Part shown: piece after piece, positions 36,101 through 57,663 of the stretch
How the letters are laid out: every line of letters starts with the position of its first letter
How positions within the stretch are numbered: position 1 is the stretch's first letter
Assembly: GCA_964057225.1 (NCBI GenBank)
Contig: OZ059894.1
Coordinates: forward strand, 8,442,131 to 8,506,130
Source of the DNA: Auanema rhodensis
Taxonomy: Eukaryota > Nematoda > Chromadorea > Rhabditida > Rhabditidae
Length of the DNA: 64,000 nucleotides
Reading direction: 5' to 3'
Notes under the pieces: generated by a model
Database searches by the model: none
What the model was told of the DNA's origin: nothing
Seen by the model: only the letters and a program-made list of their open reading frames with translations
Translations under genes and position numbers: made by a program

Positions 36101-39100
36101 TAACGTGATTGTCTGATACGTTTGGATGTATGAGCTATCTGAGTAATCAAGACAACATGCACATACGACGAATCATTCAAACAACAATACAATATATGAG
36201 CATCTGGAAAGCTTTATGAATATTCGTATGAAAAACATGAGTATGTACTGAATTAAGAAAAAAAAAGTTTTGAAAAAAGACTATAGAAAGTGAGGTGCTA
36301 AGGTAACAAGAAACATCTGGTTCAAACCCAAGAAAGTATACGGTAGTTTTGCTTATCTCTATCCAGCTGTTCATTTTTGTGTTGAGTTTTACAGTAATAT
36401 TAGTATTAAATATTCATATTTCTTAAATTTGAACTCTGATTCACAATTGAATGTCTCTAATAAAAGAATTGCGTAGTTGAGGAAGATCGAAAACTATACT
36501 CTACAGTACTCCAATCGTCGGCTCATCGATATGACTGTCGTTACCTTCATGACCCCACGTGTCAGTTCCTGTCTAGCAATAACATGACTCCTAGTTATGA
36601 GTACCTGCCCTAAGACCGCTTTCACGCCATTGTTTATCTTCGGTCATTTTCTACACTAAGGTTTACTTTTGCTTATTTACCGATTGTCGGTTAAGACATA
36701 TGCTTCTGGTACTTTTTAGTCGCGTTCATGACCGAAGGTTCCATTTCTTGACTTCCGTTTGAAATAGAAATCAGAAAAATATATTTCATATCAAAGAGAA
36801 AGAAAAGAAACAACGCCGAACTATCTAATATCGACGATGAATAGACAAAATATCAACAAGCATACTCACTTGTCTCTTTCTTAAAAGCGGTATCTTATTG
36901 TCTTTTTATGAAAGCCGTATCTAATCCATGCTACATACATGTCATCTGGAGATAAAGAGAGATTGAAGCAGTTGGCTCTGTTTACTTAGGAACAGTTGCC
37001 TTATAGAAATGTAAATTTCAATCTACATGTTATCTATACAATCATAAAGAAGTTGTTCAAACTCTCTGTAGCATCATCTCATCAGAAAGCATAGAAGCTT
37101 GTCATTTCTTCACAAATTCCAGCTGTCAATCTCCGTTTTACAGAGATGTGATTTGAAGCGTGCTACGAGGGCAGATGTCTTTGGACTTACATCCAGCTCT
37201 ATTATTCTCACTCTATCGCAATGTGGACAGCGAAGATGATGTCGATACAGAAAAAACGATTGAGTTAAGGACATCTTCAGAGAAAAACCTGATATACAGT
37301 TTGAATAATGATTGACATCCTGACAATCTGTCCAACTAATAATTGACAATATTATTACTTGGTTTTTAAATTTAACAAATTTCCAGCACACGTTAGGTTT
37401 AAATTTTTTCTTAAAGTTTATTAACCGTATAAATTATTTGAACCACTACTTTAGCAACCGTTCATCATCATTGCTCCAAGTAAAAATAACACACATTGTT
37501 CACGTGACGCGTTCACGTATTTCCAATATCGCGTGAAAATCCATGTGAGCCTGCACCTATGTGTTCCTTGACATATTGTTTTTCAAATATTGTAATGAAA
37601 TGAATCTGAACATTAATACATGATTTGAATACATTTGAAACTTGGCTAACCTTCTTTCTGGCAGCACTGACTAATCACTTCCTGTGGTCTTCTTATCCAT
37701 GTATATGGATACTGTATAGCCTGTGACAAGTGACAGTCGGCAACAAGAAATTTGTCATTAAATTAAAATTTCTTATTCAAAACATCTGGAACACAATCTG
37801 TATTCAATTTTTTGAAAATTAGAAGCAAAAATTATTCAGAATATCAGCAATCAGTGGTTGTATATACTTTCTCGTTTCTTTAGACTTCTCTCGATTGGCT
37901 TTCAAAAGGAATCTCAAGCTGAATGAGCTTGGCAATATTCAAGCTTTTTACAAAACTTGGTCAATCACCTTTCGACAGTGAAAAAACTATTCTATGAAGC
38001 TCACAAAGAATTGCGCGAAGTTCTTAAAAGAAAGAACGAATTAAGAATGACAAATCGGACAGCTGCTGTCTAGGTTGAAAAGGTTGCCGACGTTTCCGTG
38101 TTCGATTCCGAATCTGTCAAAAGCCGTTCAATGAAAGTTTTACTCGATACATGCAATATTCAACGATAAATGGTTAAACTGATTTTCTTTCAGAAAATGT
38201 TTTGAAGTAACTACAAGCCGACTCAGAGCTACCAAGTAGCAAAGGGAAAAGAAAAATACTAAGTTCGAAATTTGAAACTTGGATTTCTGATCATAACTTG
38301 ACTCGTTTTGTTCTTTTTTCATATTTTCTTTTCAATTTATTTCATCTAACTTCCATTCTTTGCAATCGCTCTTGCATTGTACTTCTTTCCTATCTCACGA
38401 TCCTTGTTCTTGTGAAAATCCGGGAATCCATGGTTATCGTTTTGCGTATCATTAGTCATCCATTTTTATTTAACGATAGCTCTCCAATTTTATTATTTTC
38501 TTCTCTAAAAGCTCTTCAAACCTCCTTTTAAATTTATTTATCGACTCTTCATACAACGTAAATTTCATCTCAAACTTTCTATTATAAACTACAATGTATG
38601 TATGCAATCCTTATGAGCAGATGTTGTTTAAATTCTATTGTTATCAACATAATGTCACCAATCTTCAAATATATCATGTTATTCATTAGGTAAATCATTG
38701 TAGTAATTACTGTCAAATCTACCTACATCCTAACTATGTGTATATTTGTTATATTTTTAATATTTTCTAAGGAATTTGACGAGCATCCGGCACAATTATA
38801 ACGATTACGTAGTGTTAATTAGTCTATTGAACTATTAATTGTCCTCGTACCTCAGATACTTTGATGCAGGTGGTTGCTCCATCAACAGGTTCATCTCCTT
38901 GTATTTTCTGTTTTTCCCTCTTTATTCTTATATAATCTTTCTATGGTTTTTGAGCGTATTGCGCAATATAACCACTGACTGACCGAGTCGGAATCTATCC
39001 ATCTCAAGTCTAACGGACTCCTGTTGACATCGAGCTCCGATGATGTTGAGTAACTCTTAAACGACAATAGAGTACAGGATTTGATGAGATTTCAAAGAAA

Positions 39101-40298
39101 TATCTGTTGCGGTTGATTACTTCTGTTGTTAACTATATCCGTTAATTAGTATTATATATATACCTATTAACTGGTTGTATATTATCTAGATGTCATAACA
39201 ACTTCCTTTTAATTATTTTTAAGTTTTGAGTTAAAGTTTTTAAACTATTAGTATTATAAATTTGTTTAAAATCAATAACTCTAACGAAGAACAAGCATCT
39301 TGCCTAAAGGTTTGCTCTTGTCATCGTTTGATAACTATCTTACATCAAATCTCACTCACCTATTTCCTTATTAGCATTCAGTCATCTTCATTTTTATAAT
39401 TTATTAATCAATCTTTTTATTTTGACCACTAGCAAACATGTCTCAAATCACTTTGTTCACAACACCCATCCACCACATCAACATCTTCATCATCAGACTG
39501 TCAGCCTTCTAAGCCTCATGTACCGCCAATTGATTTCACTTAAGATAAGCCAATGAATCACACAAGTGCTCCCTATCTCAGCTCACTTATTGTCCTTCAT
39601 TTTTCCTTCATCTCACCTTTTATGCTTTACACAAATAATGTGCTTTCTTTTCATTTACCTACATTTCTTCAAGTTTCAACCGAAAATACATGGTGCGTTT
39701 AACTATAGTCTCTTTGATTTTCTCCAGCTCCCCTTGAATTTTTAGCAATTTCAATCAAAAAACTATCTTATATTTATAGAAATATATAATTGATTTATGA
39801 ATTTAGTTTGATTTTTTTTTCTAGAATAGCAGATTAGTGTTCCTAAGAAACAAACTATATGCGCGCAAAAGATTTCTCGTTCTCATCATCTGGCACTGTA
39901 CTTTGACCTATTTGAATGAAATACAGTTTGCCATATTTCTCATTCGTTTTTTGATAATTTCTTCTCACAAATATCTAATACACTCGTAATTCTCTAGCAG
40001 TAATATCACTTCCTTATTTAGTTGTGTTTTCTATTTAAAAATACCTGTTGCAATGACCTGTGAGCAAAGGCTAACTAACTTGTCATCTTTCCGACTCCTG
40101 CTCTATCACCCACCTGCTTCAATCATATCCAGTCTTTCAACCTAATGTAGCTCATAACTCATTCGTATATTGACAACAACAAAAAAACTTTTTTTCTTGT
40201 ATAGTTTTCCGTCTTCTGATTAAGATCTCAAATACTATTGTACGATGTCTTTTATAGAGTTTTGAAATAGTTTAGCTTTTGTCAATTTTAACCATATA

Positions 40299-40299
40299 C

Positions 40300-40340
<41 letters not shown>
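40299..40340. repeat. (TA)n microsatellite
   Basis: About 20 uninterrupted TA units. Confidence 0.95.
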
Positions 40341-40341
<1 letters not shown>

Positions 40342-40619
40342 CCAATAAGAATTATATGTATATTCATATTTATATAGAACAATCACTTACATAGAATTTG
40401 TTTTTATATATTTACGTTTGTATGCATGGAGTTTGTTCATCTCATGCTCACATTGATGACTTTCTATGAGCTATTTGCGCATTTTGTGAGTGTATTTTGC
40501 TAAATTATTTTTTATCGCTCACCTTTTAAACATTTTCTAAAATCTTCTGATTATTTGTTTGATTATCAATATTAAGTTTTGTTCTTCTTTTTATATAACA
40601 TAAGCTCCACCTCTTCTCG

Positions 40620-40760
40620 CTTTTGGCCATATAGGGGTGGGAAGTGAGAATTTTTGAGTGGGCGTGGCTAGGGTCTCAAACATGCATTGGTATCATCACT
40701 AGGAGTCCATTGAACCGCTCCAGCCGGATACCATATATAGTCCGGACGGGAACTCCTGCT
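40620..40760 (+). promoter_or_regulatory. likely core promoter of the DSL ligand gene
   Basis: A GC-rich block with GGGCGTGGC (a KLF/Sp1-type site) near 40660 and CCATATATAG (TATA-like) near 40730, about 200 bases before the ATG at 40931. A GTGATCCAG acceptor precedes the ATG, so a short 5' UTR exon or trans-splicing is possible. Confidence 0.45.
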
Positions 40761-40930
40761 AAATATTTAATTTGAATTGTATTCTATTTCTAAGTACTTG
40801 TATTGTTATTTATATATATGATCATCATCGTTATTCTACGTATTCCTTTTCAGACTAACTTATATGAATTGCTAAATTCTAATCTTTCTTCTTAATTTCA
40901 ATTTTTTTCAACACATTTCTGTGATCCAGG

Positions 40931-43900
40931 ATGAGTTTCAACATTGTTTTGTATCTGCTTTCCATTGTTTTTTCAATTCATATGGTAAGAAGGTTCTTTT
41001 AAATTTTTCATATTTCATTCATTGTTTAGGCTGCTGCTGTACAGGGGTCCTTCCAAATCCGTTTAACATCGTCCAGCCCTGCCATCGTGCGCGTCTGTTT
41101 AAAGGAATGGCAATACAGTATAGCTCGTGATGGTCTTTGCATACTTGGAAAATCTAACGGAACTCTTCTTCCTGAAGAGGAACGTCTTTTTGAAATCCCT
41201 TTCACTGGAATTTGGCCAGTCAATATGTCAATGATTGTTGATGTTCTAAACGGAAAAGAAGGTTAGTATCTTTCCTAATTCATATTGTATTGCTCATTAG
41301 TATACTTTGACACCTCATGTGCATTCTGAATGAGTTTTAATGATTATGCTAATTTTGCTCAATGTGCTCCTTGTAACTCTCCAATCTGAAAAGAGCTTTG
41401 CTCCTCTTCTCACTCTCTCTTTTCTCTCTCTCTCTCAATACTTATTCTGCTATACTAGGTACCACTTTATATATTTCCTTTTCTTTTCACAACAAGACAA
41501 GATTGTACAGATAACTCAAAGTCTTCGACTTGTACAACCATTTACGGAATACATCTGCATTTTACGACTTCTTCATGAAAACACTGTTTGACACCTGCTG
41601 CCTTCTGACCTTCTATCTTCATGTTTTCCTCATTTTGTCTTAACTTATTTCTGTTTTTAATTTTAAAACTGTCAACTTTCATAATTTCTGAATTCATCAC
41701 CGTCGACTTGTACGTATCATTTTCTGTTTTTTCAACTGTTGGTCGACTAGATTAGACAATTCTGGCTCGTGTGTTTAACACCAGATGAATTGATGACATG
41801 TTTGGCCTGGTCATGCCTTATCAGTCCTCATAACATCTGTTCATGTTACAGATTATCAATGTCTGTAAACAATTGGCGCATGCCAAGAGGTCATAAAAAA
41901 TTTTCAAGAGACTACCGCATAGGAAGTAGGATCATAAATTATTTTTTTCATTGCATTATGTGATGCTTTTGTCAGATTAATATTTATATTGTTTATAATT
42001 ATGAAAAAAAAAATGAATTGATTATAAAACTAATACTTTCAGAACCAATTGGTGGCTTAGCATGGAGAGGGCCTGTTGCCGGAGGCGATGATTGGACTAA
42101 CAAGATTGCGAAAGAATTTAATGTGAGCTATCGCTTCACATGTCAAGAGTAATATCAGTTTTCATTTTAATTATTATAATCGTCGTTGTTGTAGATCGTT
42201 CTATGGACCTCAATGCAAGATTATGTGCCGTGAGACTGATAATTTATCTGGCCACTACACATGTGGATCTCAAGGAGAGAAAATCTGCAAAGCTGGCTGG
42301 GAAGGAGATCGTTGCACTAAACGTGAGTTTGTTCACGTTATTGCTTTGCTTTGATTTCGTAGTTATCTGGATCAAGTTTCTTTCTCCTTGGATGACCCTC
42401 CATACGCATATACACCCGCTTAAAATAAGCAAGCAAAGGCACTCCCTAAAGCCAACGTTTGAACAAATAAAAACAAGAAGAGGGTGGGGGTGCTCAGGGG
42501 TCGCAGAGTTTTTTTTTGAAACTTTGTTGTTTGTTCATTAATTTCTTTATTCTTTTGTATGTGGCTAACAATTCTTTGTATTGTCATTTTCTTGCTTGAA
42601 GAATCATCAATAGTTGATTTGAGAGGTTGAGGTTCATCTTAACTGTCTTTGTCTGCTTTCTCGACCGAGCAGGCTCCATAATTGGCCCTAGTGGACCGCC
42701 AAAGAGCTCCGACCTTATACTGACACATAACTCTAGGTAGATAAATCCGGATGCACAGGTTGACCTCACCATTCCTTTTTATATATTTCTTTCTGGAAAT
42801 TGCTGCAATGCAATCGTACAGTTTTTGGTTTTTTATTGGCAAAGAATTCATATCTGAACATGATTATATGTAATACTTTTGAATGAAAAAATCTTGGAAT
42901 GATATGAATAATATTTATTCTTAATGCTGTATGACACCTCATTCATGCCAGCTGGACCTTTAAGAATACCCGCTGTTGTCGATTATAAATAAGGACATTG
43001 TTATGCCCGGGGGGGATAGGGATATGCAGGTGGTTCAATCGAATAAAATGAGGTAAGATTGGAGGAGAACCAAGATGTAGGGGGCTGTTTCTATCTCTTC
43101 GTAACGTTTTAAAGTTTCTCTATGTGCTGTGATATGATCTTTCATATGACCTGTTTCGGTAAACATCAAAATAAACTCGGTCATGTTTCAGCCATTTGCG
43201 AAAATGGATGTTCTAATGGAAAGTGTATTGCTCCAAACACCTGTGCCTGCATCTTTGGATTTACTGGACCATCATGCTCAGTGGTGAGTAAACTTTTTTT
43301 TTACAATTATTGAGTTTTAAATCTTAGTGTATCCCCAACAAGGACTGTGTTCATGGAACTTGTGCCAATAATAAGCCTGGAACATGCGCTTGTAAGGCTG
43401 GATGGACAGGAAATTTCTGCAATGAAGGTAAAACTAGAAGTTTAAAAACTTCTATACCGTCTTCTAATTTCAAATTTTCAGATCGCCATTATTGTACTCA
43501 TCATTCTCCTTGTCAAAACGGCGGGACTTGTACGAATGGAAGATTGTCTCGAAGGTACGGTAAAAATCTATAGAAAACCTGTTTTCACAACTTTTATGAC
43601 TTTTTCTTTATTTTTTCGTTTTAGACAGAGACGTGGAGTTGAATACACCTGCACATGTTCTAATGGATTTGGTGGAGCTAACTGCGAAATCAGTTTAACT
43701 GAACATATTTGTCCAAATAATGAAATATGCCACAATGGTTAGTTAAATTTTAAACTTGTAACTTAAGCATGAAGGCGAGTTTCAAGTCAAATCTAGAGTT
43801 GATGTCTCCTGCTGTTTTTGATTTTCCTAGTAGGCTATTCATGGGAGTTTCGTTTGATAAGTAGTACAATAGGTTTTGAAAACTAGTACGTTTTGCGAGA

Positions 43901-45503
43901 AAAGCTTTGTATAGATGTACCTAGGCCATTTGCTAGAACATTATCCTTGAGGTTAATGGGCTACATTGCCGTATGTGTAGTCAATGAAATCTTCTTAGAT
44001 CATCTTGTCAATTTTCGCTCTTTCTCTACCTTTCTAAATTAGCCGAAAATTCAAAAACACAAGAATTCAGTAGTATTTTCTGAAGTTTAAAGAGGGAACT
44101 AGCAAATAATAGAAAGACCACTCATTTTCTAGCGATTGATGGGCTTGATGTGATGTCCTTTATGCCTGAAAATCTGTGCAGCCTTCGCACTAAATAGCTA
44201 ACAGACAAGTCATAGCATCCATATTTGAGTGTTTTATCGAATCTCATTTTCTTGCTTATCTCTTTTCTAACTGTCCTTGTGATGAATCAAGTTGACATGA
44301 TTGTAATTGGCCATTTTTCAGGAGGCAAATGCGTCATGAACTCCAACAACTCCACTTCAAAGTGCAATTGCCCTTCGGGCTTCAAGGGAGAACGTTGTGA
44401 GTATGATACTAAGGTTTTATCATCTAAGCAGGATCCATGCGAGAGAAACCCTTGCAAGTATGTTTTTATTTTACTATTTGCAACGTTTGTTCACATTTAA
44501 CATTTCTCTTCATACAGTATTCTTCAGTTTCAATGAAAAATATTAAAACATTTTTTTCCAGGAATGGCGCCACGTGTATACGACAAGGTTCCGTGCCCGT
44601 ATGTCTCTGCTCTTCATTCTGCTTTTCTGGACCTTTGTGTTCTATTGTTAAGGAAGAATGCTTGGCTAAGGGTTTATTCAATGTTTCTCCACGCTCATAT
44701 GATGGAGATAGAACTGAAAAAAATACACCCATGCTTTGGGTTGGTAAGTTAGACCATATGAGGACCAACGAATATTACATCATCTCTTTAGGCATGATCC
44801 TCTTTGGATTCTCAATTGTGCTCCTTCTCATCAGTTTCTACGTTCTTTACCGTAAAATCAAGGAAATTGCACGCAATTCCACCACTGCTGCCAATGCTGG
44901 CAGTTCTTCAGATGAAACATCATCAACATCTGCTATTTACAAGGTAAATCTTTAACCGTATTGTTTTCACCGCCCGCTTTTGACTGAAATTCATCTCCAC
45001 ACCCTTCTCAAATTCATCAAATTCACTTAATGTGGAAAAAATTGTTTTGTGTAAAATTCAAAGCGGCCGCCGTGTGACGGCAACAGACCCTGCGGGTGGT
45101 CTTATTATCTTACCGATCTTACGGTTTTGTGATTGCCCTCCACCTAGTTTCGTCAGTTCTTCATTCTTTCCTCCGATTTACGTGTTGTCAAAATTGTGGC
45201 GTGTAATGACAGATGTAGATGTCTTCAAAACTGATTCCCGCTAATTTCCAGATCGATCTTTCCCAATCAGCATACAAAGAAGCTCCACCACCATATTATC
45301 AAGCTCACCACTACGTTGCTCCAGTTGCTGCACCTATCTCTAAATCAGCCTTATACGGTGAAGCCAAGTACGTGGAAATGGAGCAAAGCAATTCAGCTTG
45401 CTCATCCGAAGTTACTATTGACCAGATGTTGAATTCTGCTACAACATCTACTTCTACAATATCACTAAATTCGTCCGTGGACGACAGAATACAAAAGCCG
45501 TAG
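40931..45503 (+). CDS. DSL-family Notch ligand (Delta/LAG-2/APX-1-like)
   Basis: Twelve exons join to 539 residues: 40931-40984, 41030-41261, 42043-42148, 42195-42322, 43192-43283, 43328-43427, 43482-43554, 43625-43737, 44322-44457, 44562-44743, 44792-44943, 45252-45503. Order: signal peptide (1-18, [16 protein letters not shown]); MNNL-like N-terminal domain (about 20-125); DSL domain (about 129-172, six Cys, with FYGPQC and [12 protein letters not shown]); five EGF repeats (about 174-390, e.g. [42 protein letters not shown]); one membrane helix (407-425, [19 protein letters not shown]); and a 114-residue Ser/Thr-rich cytoplasmic tail. It should sit in the plasma membrane and activate LIN-12/GLP-1-type receptors on neighbouring cells. 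The exact orthologue (lag-2, apx-1 or another dsl gene) is not decided. Confidence 0.95.
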
Positions 45504-46606
45504 GCTGTTTGTCTTGCTGCCATCAAGCAACCTGTTGGAAAGGCAAAATCCTTTCATCAGGAACTTGTGTGGCAAAAAAGCTAATTTATATATATATTTA
45601 TATCTTTATATCACTCTGATCTCATGCATGTGCTTCACTTTTAGTTTATTATTTATACTAGTATCAAGACAAAATAATAATTCTCTGAAGAATGAAAATA
45701 AGAAGAAAGCTTCTTTTCTTTTCACTCTTCGTCTCTTGATTCATCAGATTGTACCATTCGGTCTCGCTCATTGCTTTATATGGGAAACCATACTGTTTAT
45801 GCATTTGTAGATTTTGTTTTAAAGTTATGTCATATTGCAATACGATCCAATGATTTCCAATTGGATTCATCTAGTAGTTTGTTTTATTTGTTTCAATTTC
45901 ATTACGCTTGCTTGTCTTTGATCTATATACATATAGTATCTATAATCATCTCGGTTCTTTGTGCACGTGTAGATTTTTTACTGTGTGTGAGTTCGTGTAT
46001 GCTAATAAGCATATATGCTATATATAATCTTTTAATTAAAGCTCAAATTGAAGAATATAATTCAGTTTAAGTCTTTTTCTTACTATATCTCAGATTCTTA
46101 TTTGGCATTTTCACTTTATCTGTTTAACATCGATGATAATAGATGAATGACTGGGGAGAGGGGAAGAGTTTTCTTTAATTTTTCGTTTTAAGATCAATAT
46201 TTCGAATTTTTAACAGAAGTTGTTTAAGCGTTGTCTCTTTTTCATGTCTCTTCCCTATTTAATCTACTTTTTCTCTCTCAGTGTCTCATAATGTTGAATG
46301 TCTTATGCATGCTTCGGTTAATTCTACAACTTACTTTCCATAATTGTAACTTTAAACATTATTTTCGTACATGTTACTCCACACATACACACACATACAC
46401 ATGTTTCATCTTAATAATAATAATAATTGTGATTCGAATCGACTTTTCTTCAATGATTGTGCCTTTACAAGTTTCTATTATCAAGCTGCATGAAAATGAT
46501 ATCCTATGTACGTCTATTAGGATACCGTAGTTAGTCTTTATATAATGTACATATCATTCATATTCTATCTATACGCGTTTAAACTTCATGCAGTTCTTTG
46601 CATTCA
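45504..46606. other. probable 3' UTR of the DSL ligand gene
   Basis: A T-rich stretch after the DSL stop ending near AATAAATAAA at 46609. ORFs of 96-100 codons here are Phe/Leu-rich and unspliced, as expected for T-rich UTR. A long 3' UTR is usual for developmental ligands. Confidence 0.4.
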
Positions 46607-46607
46607 C

Positions 46608-46618
46608 AATAAATAAAT
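46608..46618 (+). terminator. candidate poly(A) signal of the DSL ligand gene
   Basis: Tandem AATAAATAAA about 1.1 kb after the stop, the first strong canonical signal noticed on this strand. Confidence 0.45.
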
Positions 46619-46619
46619 T

Positions 46620-47544
46620 ATAAAAAGCTAATTTGTCTTACTTTCAACTCACAAACATCGTAATAATCTCAACTTGAGAAAAGTACTGACGCAAATCAGT
46701 CGAGAACTGGAATGACCTTTTGAGATGCAGGTGTAACATCGGCATGAGCTCTGATGTCATTCAGGTGTATTTGCTTATGTAAATTGGATTAGCTTCTGAA
46801 AGGTTGTGTACAAAAGCCAAACTTCCTAACCATCGTAATTTTATGGCCAGATACTGTAACATCTACGCCGACAAGAATATTTTCAGAATTACATGAAACT
46901 TATGCAATTACATTCATAATAAATAAATATAAATTGAAGAAATTTGATAAAAGTGAGATCGAAAGAAGAAACATCAATATTACACATCAAGTGGGAAGAA
47001 TTGTCAAGGAATCTAACAGTCGATGCAAGACATATACATTCAATGACTTCTGAAATATTCGTTTGAATATCAGGCTCTTCCTCAGTTTAAATTGTAGTTT
47101 GTTGTTAGAAAAAATTATAAAATGTCACGTATAACTACAATAATTTTTGGTTTTGACAGCCTTTGGCATGTTTCTTTTCTGTTCTACCATTCATCGATTT
47201 TTCTAGTTCAGTTTAGCTGGTTTATTAATATTTTTTTTATAATAAAGCACTTTATTGCACACCTTAATATAATACATTTGACTAGAATGTACTCAGCAAA
47301 ATATGTTGAAAAACCATTTTGTTGATTGATAAGCAAGACAAAAAGAAAAATATGAGTTTTCCAAACCTTTTTTTTTGGTGATTGCATAAAGCGGTTATAT
47401 AATAAAATTATCGAATTATAACAGATATTAAAAGAAAGAAAAAACAGAAAAAACATGTTGACCAAGAAGTTGAAAGCAGTGAGATTAGGCTGATCATTTG
47501 ATGCATTTTGAGCAATAGATGCTCATAGTGGAAAAAAGTGAGGT
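46620..47544. other. gap between convergent DSL ligand and myosin genes
   Basis: AT-rich sequence that includes the myosin 3' UTR. The ORFs at 47122-47325 and 47208-47465 lack support. Confidence 0.5.
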
Positions 47545-57267
<9,723 letters not shown>

Positions 57268-57533
57268 ACTAAAATGAGAATTATTTAATATTATGTTATT
57301 TAGTATACAGCATTGAGATAAATGAGAAATGTATATTGTTAAGAAGATATGATACTTTGATCACATATCATTATTAATGGCCCGCTTTATCAGACATACG
57401 AAGAGAATATCAAATTAACAGGTAAACTTTCAAAGTTTGAAAAAATGAAAACTCTTAATAATATATAAAATAAGAAAATTATTAAAACTGTGCTAACATA
57501 TAACATTTTTTACAAATGCCACTAGATTGAAAC
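57268..57533. other. myosin 5' flank
   Basis: TTCTCATTTTAG ends one base before the myosin ATG, so the message is trans-spliced or has a cis-spliced 5' UTR exon upstream. Confidence 0.5.
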
Positions 57534-57659
57534 CTATGAAAAACAAAATATGGAACCACGACGTGCTAGCAATTGAGTTGGCGAAAGACAAATGGCATAT
57601 GCCGCAAGAGCAACGACCACATAAAACTTCAACCCGTTGACGGTTCTGAGGATATACAT
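57534..57659 (-). CDS. 41-aa signal-peptide-like microprotein ORF upstream of myosin
   Basis: A TTATTCCATCAG acceptor ends two bases before an ATG that opens MYILRTVNGLKFYVVVALAA, continuing YAICLSPTQLLARRGSIFCF and one Ser to TAG. It is a strong hydrophobic N-terminal helix with a short tail containing an RR site. Composition is GC-richer than the flanks and the reading frame starts immediately after the acceptor, as for trans-spliced nematode genes. It may encode a secreted peptide or a one-helix membrane microprotein. The competing reading is a non-coding 5' exon of the myosin gene. A 70-codon ORF in another frame here lacks a start at the acceptor. Confidence 0.4.
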   Translation of the reverse strand: MYILRTVNGLKFYVVVALAAYAICLSPTQLLARRGSIFCFS

Positions 57660-57663
57660 ACCT

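Larger units (their letters stand above)
32858..40620. other. long non-coding interval upstream of the DSL ligand gene
   Basis: Nearly 8 kb without a convincing gene, placed 5' to a developmental signalling gene, where enhancers are expected. GC-richer islands occur at about 35.8-35.9, 36.5-36.75, 37.1-37.3 and 37.5-37.56 kb. Coding-like fragments at 37110-37391 (minus) and about 37880-38170 (plus) are discussed in the findings. The other ORFs listed there are low complexity. Confidence 0.45.

Noticed and set aside
40055-40075. GTGAGCAAAG, identical to the 5' end of miR-87
   Set aside because: The remaining bases differ, no hairpin partner is visible, and a 10-base match is expected by chance at this scale.
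44466-44768. 100-codon minus ORF over DSL exon 10
   Set aside because: Antisense shadow of a fully phased coding exon.
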